A stretch of 64,000 nt of DNA. It comes from Saccharothrix sp. NRRL B-16348 (GTDB lineage Bacteria > Actinomycetota > Actinomycetes > Mycobacteriales > Pseudonocardiaceae). Each line of letters begins with the position of its first letter. Position 1 is the first letter of the stretch. Below the pieces are notes generated by a model. That model saw nothing but the letters and a program-made list of their open reading frames with translations. It was not told where the DNA came from and made no database searches. Of this stretch, positions 36,221 through 45,336 are shown piece after piece. Where the stretch lies: positions 98,566 through 162,565 of the forward strand of contig NZ_LGED01000257.1 of assembly GCF_001280085.1 (NCBI RefSeq), written 5' to 3'. The translations under genes were made by a program, and so were the position numbers.

Positions 36221-37074
36221 CAGCGGGCTCCGGCCACCGGCTCACGACCGGACTCCCGATCCGGCTTGCGGCCGACGCCCGCCCACACCTGGGTGTTGTC
36301 CTCGGCCCGGTCGGCGATGTCGCCCGCGCCTCCCGGCCGCCACAGCGCGTGCCCCACCACACCCGGCTCGACCAGCTCGTACCCGTCGAACAACGCCGTC
36401 ACCTCGGCGCGCGTGCGGTACACCAGGTTGTCCTTCGACCGGCTCTCCCGCACGGTGTCCGCCGCGCGCCGCATCGTCTCCGCGCGGTCGTCGGCGGTGG
36501 CGTGCGAGATCACCATGAAGCTGCCCGGCGCGAGCCGGTCGCGGTACTTGGCCAGCAGCTTGCCCGGCTCCTCCTCCGGCCGGACGAAGTGCACGACCAG
36601 CAGCAGGAGCAGCGCGACGGGCTCGTCGAAGTCCAGCAGGCCGGTCACCTCGGGCCGGCTCAGCACGTCGTCCGGCTCGCGCAGGTCCGCCTGCACCGCC
36701 GCGGTGTTCTCGTCGTCGGCCAGCAGCAGGCGGCTGTGCGCGACCGCGACCGGGTCCTTGTCGACGTAGACCACCCGGCAGTCCGGCGCCACCTCCTGCG
36801 CGATCTCGTGCACGTTGCCCACGGTCGGTATGCCCGAGCCGATGTCGAGGAACTGCCGCACGCCGCGTTCGGCGAGGTGGGTGACGGCGCGGCGCAGGAA
36901 CGACCGGTTCAGCCGGACCAGGTCGCGCGCGCCGGGCAGGACCTGGAGCATCTGGTCGCCCATGGCCCGGTCGACGGCGAGGTTGTGCGCGCCGCCGAGC
37001 AGGTAGTCGTAGGTCCTGGCCACGCTCGGCACGGTGGTGTCGATGCCTTCGGGCACCCAGTCCAGGTCGTTCAT
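36220..37074 (-). CDS. SAM-dependent methyltransferase, DUF574 family
   Basis: A 284-residue protein of the actinobacterial DUF574/Methyltransf_19 family: GIDTTVPSVARTYDYLLGGA at the N-terminus and SAM site QFLDIGSGIPT, VVYVDKDPVAVAHSR, VQADLREPD. Its natural substrate is unknown. ATG 37074 begins MNDLDWVPEGID, the usual start of the family. Stop/start overlap with the GGDEF gene implies co-expression. Confidence 0.9.
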   Translation of the reverse strand: MNDLDWVPEGIDTTVPSVARTYDYLLGGAHNLAVDRAMGDQMLQVLPGARDLVRLNRSFLRRAVTHLAERGVRQFLDIGSGIPTVGNVHEIAQEVAPDCRVVYVDKDPVAVAHSRLLLADDENTAAVQADLREPDDVLSRPEVTGLLDFDEPVALLLLLVVHFVRPEEEPGKLLAKYRDRLAPGSFMVISHATADDRAETMRRAADTVRESRSKDNLVYRTRAEVTALFDGYELVEPGVVGHALWRPGGAGDIADRAEDNTQVWAGVGRKPDRESGREPVAGAR

Positions 37075-37221
37075 GGCGCGCTCCGCGCTTTCGTGAATCG
37101 GTCGGGGACGGGCGGACCATGACATCCAACCGCCTGGCCGGCGTCGACACCAGCCGATCCGTCAACTTAACTCCAATGCGCGATCCCGTCCGGCTCCGAA
37201 TGGCGCATAGAGTGCACGCCG

Positions 37222-38577
37222 ATGACCTCCAGTCCGAATGCAGGCGAAACCGGGATAACCGAGGCGCCCACGGTTCCCGGGCGATTACCGCTGCTCGGGC
37301 ACACCGCGAGCCTGCTGCGGCAACGGCTCGCGTTCACCGCCGATCTGCGGTCGCACGGCCCGGTCGTGCGCGTCTACCTGGGCAGACTCCCGCTGCACTT
37401 CGTCACCACCGCCGAATTGGCGCACCAGGTGCTCACCGGTGAGACGGACAAGTTCGACAAGGGCATCTTCGTCGACAAACTGCGGCGGGCGTTCGGGAAC
37501 GGGCTGGTCAGCACCGACGGCGATGTCCACCGCAGGCAGCGCCGGATGATCCAGCCCGCATTCCACCGCCGTCCGCTCACCCGGTATTCGGAGACGATGA
37601 CCGCACTGGCCGCCGAACTCGCGAATTCCTGGCGGGATGGACAAGTCCTGGAACTGGACCGCGTCATGCAGGACCTGGCGATCACCGTCGTCGGCCGCAC
37701 GCTGTTCTCCGCCGACTTCGGTCCGTCGGTGAGCGCGGAGATCCGGGCGCACACGCCGACGTTGATCCGGCTCGGCGTGGTCCGCGCGCTGTCGCCCGCC
37801 GGGCTGGAGAAGCTGCCGATCCCGGCGAACCGCCGCTTCGACCGGGCCGTCGCGCACGTGCACCGGGTCGTGGACGACGTGGTCGACTCCGCCCGCGGCG
37901 ACCGCGACGACCTGCTCTCCGCGCTGCTGAACGCGCGTGACGAGGGCACCGGCGCGGCGATGGACCGGCAGCAGGTCCGCGACGAGGTGGTCACCCTGCT
38001 CACCGCGGGCACCGAGACCACCGGGATCGCGCTGTCCTGGCTGTTCCACGAACTGGCCCGCGACCCCGAGGTGGAACGCCGGGTGCACGCCGAGGTGGAC
38101 GACGTGCTCGCCGGCCGCGCCGCGACGGTCGACGACCTGCGCCGGCTGCCGTACCTGCAACGCGTGATCACCGAGGTGCTGCGCCGCTACCCGTTGTGGC
38201 TCATGCTGCGGCGCGCCAACACGTCGGTCTCGTTGGGCGGCGTACGCCTGCCCGCGGGCGCCGAGGTCGGCTTCAGCCCGCACGCGCTGCACCACGATCC
38301 CCGCTACTACGACGACCCTGCGCGCTTCGACCCCGACCGGTGGCTGCCCGCACGCGCCGCCGCCCTGCCCAAGGGCGCCTACGTGCCGTTCGCCGGCGGC
38401 CTGCACCACTGCCCGGGCCACGCGTTCGCGCACATCGAGATCGCGATCGTCGCGGCCACCCTCGCCGCCCGCTGGCGACTCGTGCCCGTGCCGGGCGAAC
38501 CCGTGCGCCCCAAGGTGATCGGCCTGCTGTACCCCAACCGGCTGCCGATGACCGCACACCGCCGTTCCGCTCCCTGA
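37222..38577 (+). CDS. Cytochrome P450
   Basis: A 451-residue monooxygenase: I-helix oxygen-binding AGTETTG, ExxR motif in EVLRRYP, and heme-binding loop FAGGLHHCPGHAF with ligand Cys397. The N-terminus PTVPGRLPLLGHTASLLRQR resembles class II-like P450s such as pentalenene oxygenases. No terpene cyclase or ferredoxin is adjacent, so the substrate is open. ATG 37222 with an upstream CATAGAGT may be a leaderless start. Confidence 0.9.
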   Translation: MTSSPNAGETGITEAPTVPGRLPLLGHTASLLRQRLAFTADLRSHGPVVRVYLGRLPLHFVTTAELAHQVLTGETDKFDKGIFVDKLRRAFGNGLVSTDGDVHRRQRRMIQPAFHRRPLTRYSETMTALAAELANSWRDGQVLELDRVMQDLAITVVGRTLFSADFGPSVSAEIRAHTPTLIRLGVVRALSPAGLEKLPIPANRRFDRAVAHVHRVVDDVVDSARGDRDDLLSALLNARDEGTGAAMDRQQVRDEVVTLLTAGTETTGIALSWLFHELARDPEVERRVHAEVDDVLAGRAATVDDLRRLPYLQRVITEVLRRYPLWLMLRRANTSVSLGGVRLPAGAEVGFSPHALHHDPRYYDDPARFDPDRWLPARAAALPKGAYVPFAGGLHHCPGHAFAHIEIAIVAATLAARWRLVPVPGEPVRPKVIGLLYPNRLPMTAHRRSAP

Positions 38578-38592
38578 TGGAGGTCATCCTTC

Positions 38593-39594
38593 TTGCGGTA
38601 CCCACTCGCCGTCGGCCTGGTGGCGCTCCTGCTGGCGTCCTTGCTGACGTCCGCGTCCGCCTCGACCGCCGCCACCTGCCGTGACGTCGACGCCCCGGTG
38701 ACCGTCCTCGGCCACCGCGAAGTCGTGCACGGCACCCTGTGCGCGCCGGTCGCCGGAGCCACCACCGTCCAGCTGCTCGTCCCCGGCTCCACCTACAACA
38801 GCTCCTACTGGGACTTCCCGGACGGCAGGCACTCGTTCCGCGCCGCGCAGAACGCGGCCGGGATCGCCACGTTCGCCGTCGACCGGCTCGGCACCGGCCG
38901 CAGCTCGCGGCCCCTCGCCGTGACGCTGACCGCGTTCGTCCAGGCCGACGCCATGCACCAGGTCGTGCGGGGCCTGAAGAGCGGCGCGTACGGGCCGCGG
39001 TTCAGCCGGGTCGTCATCGGCGGCCACTCGCTCGGCGCGGCGGTCGCCGTGGTGGAGGCGGGCACGTACCGGGACGTGGACGGCGTGCTGCTGACCGGCA
39101 TGACGCACCGGGTGAACCCGGCCGGCGTGGCGGCGGCGTTCGCGAACTTCCGCCCCGCCAACCTCGACCCGAAGTTCGGCCTGCTCCACCCGCTCGGCTA
39201 CCTGACCACCGCGCCCGGCACCCGGTACGCCAGCTTCCACGCCCCCGGTGCGCTCGCGCCGGACGTGATGGAGCTGGAAGAGGCCACCAAGGACGTGTTC
39301 TCGCCGACCGAGGCCGCCGACGGGCTCGGCGTGGCCGTGCTGCTGCCGTACAGCCTGCTGATCGACGTGCCGGTGATGACCGCGGTCGGCTCGCGGGACG
39401 CGGCGGTGTGCGGCCTCCTCGCCACGGACTGCTCGACGTCGGAGGCGCTGCACGCGGCGGAGGCGCCGTACTTCCGCGGTCCGCTGCGGGCCCACGTGGT
39501 GCGCGGCTACGGCCACTCGATCAACCTCGCGCCCGACGCGCGGGACTACTACTCGGCGGTCTCCTCCTGGGTCTTGGCGGAGGTCGACCGCTGA
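38593..39594 (+). CDS. Secreted alpha/beta hydrolase
   Basis: A 333-residue exported hydrolase. The signal peptide is LAVGLVALLLASLLTSASAS; the nucleophile elbow is GGHSLGAAV, the acid position lies in AVGSRDAAV, and the catalytic His is in YGHSINLAPD. A paired Cys set (CRDVD, TLCAP; CGLLATDC) suggests disulfides. The start is TTG at 38593, 9 bases after GGAGG and 15 bases after the P450 stop, so it may be cotranscribed with it. Substrate unknown. Confidence 0.8.
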   Translation: MRYPLAVGLVALLLASLLTSASASTAATCRDVDAPVTVLGHREVVHGTLCAPVAGATTVQLLVPGSTYNSSYWDFPDGRHSFRAAQNAAGIATFAVDRLGTGRSSRPLAVTLTAFVQADAMHQVVRGLKSGAYGPRFSRVVIGGHSLGAAVAVVEAGTYRDVDGVLLTGMTHRVNPAGVAAAFANFRPANLDPKFGLLHPLGYLTTAPGTRYASFHAPGALAPDVMELEEATKDVFSPTEAADGLGVAVLLPYSLLIDVPVMTAVGSRDAAVCGLLATDCSTSEALHAAEAPYFRGPLRAHVVRGYGHSINLAPDARDYYSAVSSWVLAEVDR

Positions 39595-39596
39595 CC

Positions 39597-39637
39597 GGTG
39601 GTGCGGGGTCCGCACGCGCCGCGGACCCCGCACCACC
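39597..39637. terminator. Bidirectional terminator hairpin
   Basis: A perfect 17-base stem (GGTGGTGCGGGGTCCGC and its complement) with a 7-base loop lies between the convergent hydrolase and ATPase genes. Confidence 0.85.
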
Positions 39638-39645
39638 GCGCCGCG

Positions 39646-40038
39646 TCAGCTCGTGGGCACTTCGGCCCACACCACCTTGCGTTCCTCGTGGTGGTCGAAC
39701 CCCCAGCGCACGGACAACCGGTTGACCAGTAACAGCCCGCTGCCCGCCGCCGGGTCGTCCGGTCTGCCGAGCACGGGCAGCAGGCTGGGGCTGCGGTCCT
39801 CCACCTCGACCCGCACGACGTGCCGTTCGTCGACCCGCAGCAACCGCAACCGCCACGGCCCCTCGGCGTGCTGCCGCGCGTTGCCCACCAGTTCGGTGGC
39901 GATCGACGCCAGGTCCGCGACGCGCCTCCCGTCCACCTCGTAAGCGACCTGTCGCACCCAACCGGCGATGCCGTCGGGTGTTCGGACGCCGCCCAGCGCC
40001 AGGTCGAGCCCGTCGTCAGGCAGGTCCACCGTGTTCAT
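39646..40038 (-). CDS. Anti-sigma-factor-like ATP-binding protein (HATPase_c_2)
   Basis: A 130-residue GHKL ATPase of the RsbW/SpoIIAB-like type abundant in actinomycetes. The N-box is SIATELVGNARQHAEG, the G1 box VEVEDRSPSLLPV and the G2 box AAGSGLLLVNRLS. These proteins bind or phosphorylate anti-anti-sigma partners; none is adjacent. ATG 40038 follows GGAGGAG at ideal spacing. Confidence 0.85.
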   Translation of the reverse strand: MNTVDLPDDGLDLALGGVRTPDGIAGWVRQVAYEVDGRRVADLASIATELVGNARQHAEGPWRLRLLRVDERHVVRVEVEDRSPSLLPVLGRPDDPAAGSGLLLVNRLSVRWGFDHHEERKVVWAEVPTS

Positions 40039-40202
40039 CGCACGCTCCTCCGGCACCCTGTCGGCTCAAGGCGCACGCAGGAGGTAACCGTTCGGCGGAC
40101 ACGCCAAACCACGATCTCCATCACTTTCCGACGTCACGTCGCGCACGGGCTCCGCGGCCCGATCGGCCGAGCCGTCCACCCGCCCGCTGTTAGGCTCCGC
40201 CC

Positions 40203-41033
40203 GTGGTGACGGAGATCGACATCGACCTGCCCGACGGCCGCACGCTGCACGCGTACGACACGGGCGCGGGCGACCTGGCCGTGATCTGGCACCACGGCAC
40301 ACCGAACGTCGGCGCACCTCCCGCGCCGCTCTTCGCCGCCGCCGAACGGCTCGGCCTCCGCTGGGTGTCCTACGACCGCCCCGGCTACGGCCGGTCCACG
40401 CCGGATCCCGGTCGGGACGTCGCGTCCGCCGCCGGCTGTGCCGCGTCCGTCGCCGACGCGTTGGGCATCGACCGGTTCGCCGTGTTCGGGCACTCCGGTG
40501 GCGGGCCGCACGCCCTCGCGTGTGGCGCCCTGCTGCCGCAACGGGTGCTCGGCGTGGTCAGCGTGGCCGGGCTCGCGCCCCGTGACGCGGACGGCCTGGA
40601 CTGGTTCGCGGGCATGGCGGCGTCCGGCGTGGCGTCGTTGCGCGCGGCCGAGGCGGGCCGTGCGGTGAAGGAGCGGTTCGAGGCGTCGAGCGTCGTGTAC
40701 GACCCGGAGTTCACCGAGGCGGACCTCGCCGCGCTCACCGGTGACTGGTCGTGGTTCAACGACGTCGTCGGGCCCGCCGTGCAGGCGGGGCCGGCCGCGT
40801 TGATCGACGACGACCTCGCCTACGTCGGCCCGTGGGGCTTCGACCCCGCCGACGTGACCGCGCCGGTGCTGCTGCTGCACGGTCGGCGCGACCGCGTGGT
40901 GCCCAGCTCGCACGCCGAGTGGCTGGCGCGCCGGTGCGCCGCGGCCGAACTGCGGCTCTCCCCGGACGACGGGCACATCTCGATCGTCACGTCCGCTCCG
41001 TCGGCGCTGGACTGGCTGCGCGAGCGGGCGTAG
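40203..41033 (+). CDS. Alpha/beta hydrolase
   Basis: A 276-residue cytoplasmic hydrolase: oxyanion region IWHHGTPNVGAP, nucleophile elbow VFGHSGGGPHA, acid Asp in LLLHGRRDRVVP and His in DDGHISIV. Tandem GTGs at 40203/40206 start it without a Shine-Dalgarno; TTAGGCT about 12 bases upstream suggests a leaderless transcript. Its 3' end overlaps the convergent helicase gene by 47 bases. Substrate unknown. Confidence 0.85.
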   Translation: MVTEIDIDLPDGRTLHAYDTGAGDLAVIWHHGTPNVGAPPAPLFAAAERLGLRWVSYDRPGYGRSTPDPGRDVASAAGCAASVADALGIDRFAVFGHSGGGPHALACGALLPQRVLGVVSVAGLAPRDADGLDWFAGMAASGVASLRAAEAGRAVKERFEASSVVYDPEFTEADLAALTGDWSWFNDVVGPAVQAGPAALIDDDLAYVGPWGFDPADVTAPVLLLHGRRDRVVPSSHAEWLARRCAAAELRLSPDDGHISIVTSAPSALDWLRERA

Positions 41034-43812
41034 TCGGTCCCGGCGCGAGTTCCTGCGCCAGCTCCACCGCGGCCCGCGCCGGGTCGTCGGCGAACCGGCT
41101 GGGGAACGCGTCGTGCACCCGCCAGCCCGCGCCGCGCAGGGCACGCCACCGGGCCACGTGCGCCGCGGCGCCGTCCGGGTGCGGCCGGGTGTCCAGGGCG
41201 ACGGCCGACGCGCGTTCGCCCACCACCAGGTCGACCCGCCACTGGCCGACGGGGTAGCCGGTGCGCGAGGTCAGGCCGAGACCGGTCAGCTCGGCCGCCA
41301 ACCGCCGCGTCCACTCGTCGGACGGCGGGGCGCCCTCGGTCTCGGTCGGCGGCACCTCCGCGTGCCGCAGGTACTCGGCGAGGAGCCCGACCGGCTTGGT
41401 GGCCGACGTGACGACGTGCACCAGCCGCCGCGCCCGCGTGGTCAGCACGGCGAGCAGGTTGCGGTCGTTGGCGAACCGCCAGGCGGCCGGTCGGTCGGCG
41501 TCGGTCAGCGCCAGGCTGATCACGACCTCGTCGAACTCCGAGCCCTGCACGCCGTGCACGGTGCCGACGCGCACCCCGCCCGTGGTGATCTCGTCCAGGC
41601 TGAGGCGGTCGAGCAGCGCCTGTTCCAACGCGTCCGCCTGCGCCCGGAACGGCGTCACGACGCCGATCGAGCGGACACCCGCGGCGATCCGGCGGCGCAG
41701 GTGCGCGAGCACCGCGTCCACCTCGACCTCGTTGACGCCCTTGTCGTCACGGACGCCTTCGACGTGCTCGACGTCGATGCAGTCCACGTCCGCGATCGCC
41801 GGGTGCGTGGTGAGCAGCGCGATCCGCCCCTCGTAGAACCGGGTCGCGGCGAACCCGATCAGGTGCGGCGCGCAGCGGTGGTGCTCGGTCAGCCAGTGCA
41901 CCCCGGCCGCCGCCGTGCCCGCGTCGAACAGGCTGACCTTCGGCACGTCCAGCCGGTCCGCCAACGACTCCGTGCCCTCCGCCGTCAACGCCTCGCGCAC
42001 GGCCTGCTCGCCGACGAACGACACGTGCCGCAGCTGGCGCGGGTCGCCGCCGATCACGGCACGCCTGCCCCGCAGCAGCGCGGGCGCCGCCAGCGGCTGG
42101 TCCACGTGGCTCGCCTCGTCGATCACGACCAGGTCGAACATGCCCGGCACGGCGGGCAGGATGTCCTCCACGTCGGCCAACGTGCCCACCCACAGCGGCA
42201 GGGCCTGCGCCAGGTCCGCCGGCGACACGTCCGCCAACGCCCGCCGCCGCGCCGCCCGACCCGACCGCAGCGCCGTCGCCAGCGCCGCCACCGCCCGGCG
42301 CGGCCCCGCGCCATGACGGCTCACCGCCAGGGTGGCCAGCCACGCGGCGATCGCGGCGTGGCCGCGCGCGTCCTCCTCGGCCAGCAGCCCGCGCAGGGCG
42401 TCCAGCGACGTGCCGCCGTTCGCGGCGACCCGGACCTGCGCGGCGGACTGCTCGGCGGCCCGCACCGCCGCTTCCAGGTCCACCACGTCCACGTCGTCCG
42501 CCGCGCCCGCCAGCCGCCGCGCGGACCGGACCGCCCACCGCGTCCTCACCCCGCCGAACAGCCCGTGCCGCGGGCGCAGCAACCCGTGCAGCCGGTCGAA
42601 GTCCACGCCTTCGCCGAACGCGCGCGGCGCCACGACCCGGTGCGCCGGCATCAGCGCCTCGAACCGCACCGCCGCCGCGACCAGCTCCTCGTCCCGCAAC
42701 GCCTCGCGCACCGCGCGTTCGACCCGCGCCACCGCCGCGACCGCGCCCTGCCTGCTCCGGTCGAGCCGGTCCAGCTCGCCCTTCGCGGTGGTGGCGGCCA
42801 GGCCGGCGCCCAGCTCCCGCGCCATCTCCTGCCGCAGCTCGGAGTCGCCGAACAGCACCGGCACCGGCCCGCCGGCGCGGCGCAACGCCTCACCGAGCAC
42901 GTCGGCGGCGTTGCGGGTCCGGCTCGCCAGCAGCACCGAACGGCCCGACGCCACCGCGTCCAGCGCGATCGCGGCCAGCGTGTGGGTCTTGCCGCTGCCC
43001 GGCGGTCCGCCGATCACGGTCACCGGCGCGGTGCGGGCCGCGGACACGGCCGCATGCTGGCTCGGGCTCAACGGCACCGCCCCGTGCACCACGCTGTCGT
43101 CCACCGCCGCGTCCTCCGCCGACGAGTACAGCCCGGCCAGCGCCGTCCGCTCCACGCCGGCGCGGCGGGCCCACGCGTAGAGCGCGGCGCCCCGCTCGGT
43201 GCTGACCACCGGCTCGCCCGCGTGCAGCCCGGCGCCGGCCACCACGACCAGCTCGTCGCCGCCGACCAGCCGGCTCGGGTCGTGGTCGGGCCCGAGCACC
43301 GGCACGTCGGCGAACCCGCTCGCGGCCAACGTCGCGCTGATCCACTCCGTGCCCCTGGCCAGCCGCGTCTCCAGCTCCGCAGCCTTGGACCAGTCGTCGA
43401 GCAGCGGGAACATCCCCACGTCGCCCGCGATGTGGAAGACGTAGCCGCGCCGACCCGCCGGGTGCAGCCGGACCGGCCGCGACACCAGCGGCAGGCACAC
43501 CCGCCTGCGCTGGCCGTTCAGCGTCGCCGGCCCGCACAGGAACGCCCAGCCCAGCCGCAGCAGCCGTTCTTCCTGGTGCAACGCGTCGAACGAGGCGAGC
43601 CGGTCGACGGTCGCCTGCTGGCCGGGCCGCGCCGTCCACGGCACCGGCGTCCAGGCGGGCGGCGCCAGGTTCTGGGCGAGGGTCCGCCACGCGGACTCGT
43701 CGGCGCCCAGCCACACGAGCCCGGCCGTCCTGGTCAGGTCGAGCTGGACCCGCTGCGGCTGCTCGGACGCGCTGAGCCGGGCCAGCGTGCGCAGCACTGC
43801 GGGAACGGTCAC
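40987..43812 (-). CDS. Superfamily I helicase (Upf1/DNA2-like) with C-terminal nuclease-like domain
   Basis: A 941-residue protein. Walker A is GGPPGSGKTHT (268-278), Walker B LVVIDEASHVD, motif III GGDPRQLRHVSF, motif IV/V SIGVVTPFRAQ and VGTVHGVQGSEFDEVV, and motif VI in TTRARRLVHV. The N-terminal 240 residues are a family-specific accessory region. The last about 110 residues (SDEWTRRLAAELTGLGLTSR, then QWRVDLVVGERASAVALDT) look like a Vsr/DUF559-type restriction endonuclease fold, though the usual ExK is altered. Such helicase-nuclease fusions act in repair or defence; which applies is unknown. Confidence 0.8.
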   Translation of the reverse strand: MTVPAVLRTLARLSASEQPQRVQLDLTRTAGLVWLGADESAWRTLAQNLAPPAWTPVPWTARPGQQATVDRLASFDALHQEERLLRLGWAFLCGPATLNGQRRRVCLPLVSRPVRLHPAGRRGYVFHIAGDVGMFPLLDDWSKAAELETRLARGTEWISATLAASGFADVPVLGPDHDPSRLVGGDELVVVAGAGLHAGEPVVSTERGAALYAWARRAGVERTALAGLYSSAEDAAVDDSVVHGAVPLSPSQHAAVSAARTAPVTVIGGPPGSGKTHTLAAIALDAVASGRSVLLASRTRNAADVLGEALRRAGGPVPVLFGDSELRQEMARELGAGLAATTAKGELDRLDRSRQGAVAAVARVERAVREALRDEELVAAAVRFEALMPAHRVVAPRAFGEGVDFDRLHGLLRPRHGLFGGVRTRWAVRSARRLAGAADDVDVVDLEAAVRAAEQSAAQVRVAANGGTSLDALRGLLAEEDARGHAAIAAWLATLAVSRHGAGPRRAVAALATALRSGRAARRRALADVSPADLAQALPLWVGTLADVEDILPAVPGMFDLVVIDEASHVDQPLAAPALLRGRRAVIGGDPRQLRHVSFVGEQAVREALTAEGTESLADRLDVPKVSLFDAGTAAAGVHWLTEHHRCAPHLIGFAATRFYEGRIALLTTHPAIADVDCIDVEHVEGVRDDKGVNEVEVDAVLAHLRRRIAAGVRSIGVVTPFRAQADALEQALLDRLSLDEITTGGVRVGTVHGVQGSEFDEVVISLALTDADRPAAWRFANDRNLLAVLTTRARRLVHVVTSATKPVGLLAEYLRHAEVPPTETEGAPPSDEWTRRLAAELTGLGLTSRTGYPVGQWRVDLVVGERASAVALDTRPHPDGAAAHVARWRALRGAGWRVHDAFPSRFADDPARAAVELAQELAPGPTTPARAASPAPTERT

Positions 43813-43828
43813 GGGGAAATCCTGCCAT

Positions 43829-43851
43829 CCGGGCCCGACGGCGAGGCCCGG
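43829..43851 (-). terminator. Short hairpin between helicase and methyltransferase genes
   Basis: CCGGGCC and GGCCCGG pair around a 9-base loop immediately after the methyltransferase stop on the minus strand. It may terminate that transcript or overlap the helicase leader. Confidence 0.4.
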
Positions 43852-43852
43852 G

Positions 43853-44584
43853 TCAGGCGCGACCGGTGAACACCGCGAAGCTCGGGCTGCGGCGCAGCGG
43901 ACCCCAGAACTCCTCGCCGCGGTCGTCCTCGGGGACCACGGTGGCGTGCCGGGTGACGTCGTGCAGCCCGGCGCGGGTCAGCGCGGCCTCGAACGCCCCG
44001 GCCGGCCAGTAGAACGAGTCGAAGTCGAACGGCGGGTCGCCGAGCACGCGCACCACCACCGGCTGCCGCACGTCGGGCGGCCCGGTGCGGATCACCTCGT
44101 AGCCGTAGCGGGCGTAGTCGGCGAGCACGTCCCAGTCCGCGTCGGGGTTGGGCACCACCACGGCGAGCGTGCCGCCGGGCGTGAGGTTGGCGCGCAGGTT
44201 GCCGATCATCCGGTCGAGCGCGGCCTCGTCCTCGGCGTACCCGAGCAGCCAGATCGCGGTCACCACGTCGAAGACGCCCAGCACCGGCAACGTGTCCGCG
44301 TCGTGCCGGTGGTAGGTGATGCCGAGCGGCGTGCGGCTCTCCACCTCGCGCGCGTGGGCGACCATCTCGTTCGCCGAGTCGACGCCCACGACCCGGTCCG
44401 CGCCGAGGCGGCGGAACTCGCGCGGGTAGAAGCCGGTGCCGCAGGCGACGTCGAGCACCGACTTCCCGCGCAGGTCGGGCAGTGCGGCGAGGAGCGTGGC
44501 GCGTTCGGCCAACCCGGTCGGGATGTGCTTGGTGCGCTCGTAGAGCGCGGCGAGCGCGTCGTACTGGTCGTCCGATTCCGCCAT
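43853..44584 (-). CDS. Class I SAM-dependent methyltransferase
   Basis: A 243-residue methyltransferase: motif I VLDVACGTGFYPREF, acidic strand-2 end VVGVDSANEMVAHA, FDVVTAIWLLGYAED and LTPGGTLAVVVPN. DPPFDFDSFYW in the insert region is typical of a ToxA/aminoglycoside-methylase-like small-molecule group. Substrate unknown. It lies 10 bases downstream of the EF-hand gene on the same strand and probably shares its transcript. Confidence 0.85.
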   Translation of the reverse strand: MAESDDQYDALAALYERTKHIPTGLAERATLLAALPDLRGKSVLDVACGTGFYPREFRRLGADRVVGVDSANEMVAHAREVESRTPLGITYHRHDADTLPVLGVFDVVTAIWLLGYAEDEAALDRMIGNLRANLTPGGTLAVVVPNPDADWDVLADYARYGYEVIRTGPPDVRQPVVVRVLGDPPFDFDSFYWPAGAFEAALTRAGLHDVTRHATVVPEDDRGEEFWGPLRRSPSFAVFTGRA

Positions 44585-44594
44585 GTCCGCGACT

Positions 44595-45143
44595 TTATGG
44601 CCGGCCGTAAAGACCCCGGTAGCCCGAACCGGCGAAGTGGTCGGCGAACGGCCGGATCGTGGCGGCCAGCCGGATCAGCGCGCCGTCGCGTTCCAGCGCC
44701 TGCTGGATGACGGGCTGGTGGCCGGGGTGCGCGCCGAGCACCACGATCACCTCGGCGATGTGCTCGGCTTTCACGGCCACGCCGATCGGCGCGAGGCACT
44801 CGCGCACGGCCAGCGCGTCGGTGCGCGCGATCCGGCGGCCCAGGCCGGCCATCCGGGCGGGGTCGGCGGCCAGCGCCGCGGTGAACCCCGGCATCGCGAC
44901 CTCGTCCCGGGCCAGGTCGCCGAAATCCGCGAGCAGCGCCAACGACAGCATTTCGTACGCGGTGCGGAGGCGTTCGGCCCCGATCGAGTGAGTGTCGACG
45001 CGGAACGCCCGGATCAGCCGTTCGGCGACCGCCACCACGTCCCGCCGGCGCACGACGCCATCGGCGTTGGAATCGAACAACCGGAGTCGGCGCGCGAATC
45101 TTTCGACGAGGTCACCGGCGTCCATGACCTCATTGCGATTCAT
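44595..45143 (-). CDS. EF-hand calcium-binding protein
   Basis: A 182-residue, mostly helical protein with one canonical EF loop, DSNADGVVRRRD (ligands Asp1, Asn3, Asp5, Asp12), near the N-terminus and a poorer partner around ARTDALAVRECLAP. It resembles calerythrin-like actinobacterial calcium proteins. No signal peptide is present, so it is cytoplasmic. ATG 45143 is preceded by AGGGGG at short spacing; the longer upstream frame looks non-coding. Probably cotranscribed with the methyltransferase. Confidence 0.7.
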   Translation of the reverse strand: MNRNEVMDAGDLVERFARRLRLFDSNADGVVRRRDVVAVAERLIRAFRVDTHSIGAERLRTAYEMLSLALLADFGDLARDEVAMPGFTAALAADPARMAGLGRRIARTDALAVRECLAPIGVAVKAEHIAEVIVVLGAHPGHQPVIQQALERDGALIRLAATIRPFADHFAGSGYRGLYGRP

Positions 45144-45336
45144 AGCGCCCCCTACAGCCATGTTATGGGACCTGGACGCCATTATCACTACCCGAAGGGA
45201 TGAACGCCGCTTCCCCGTGTGAGTGATTCGCCCGCACCTCCCGCGTCTTACCGCCTCCTTACCGTCACCGCGCGGCCCTTCCGGTTCCTCCATGCCCTCA
45301 CCACACTCGGTCACGGATGATCACATGGAGGTGATG

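Noticed and set aside
34208..36769. Long plus-strand frame opposite the GGDEF gene
   Set aside because: Shadow; no domain and implausible composition.
41113..43869. Long plus-strand frame opposite the helicase
   Set aside because: Shadow; the minus strand has all helicase motifs.
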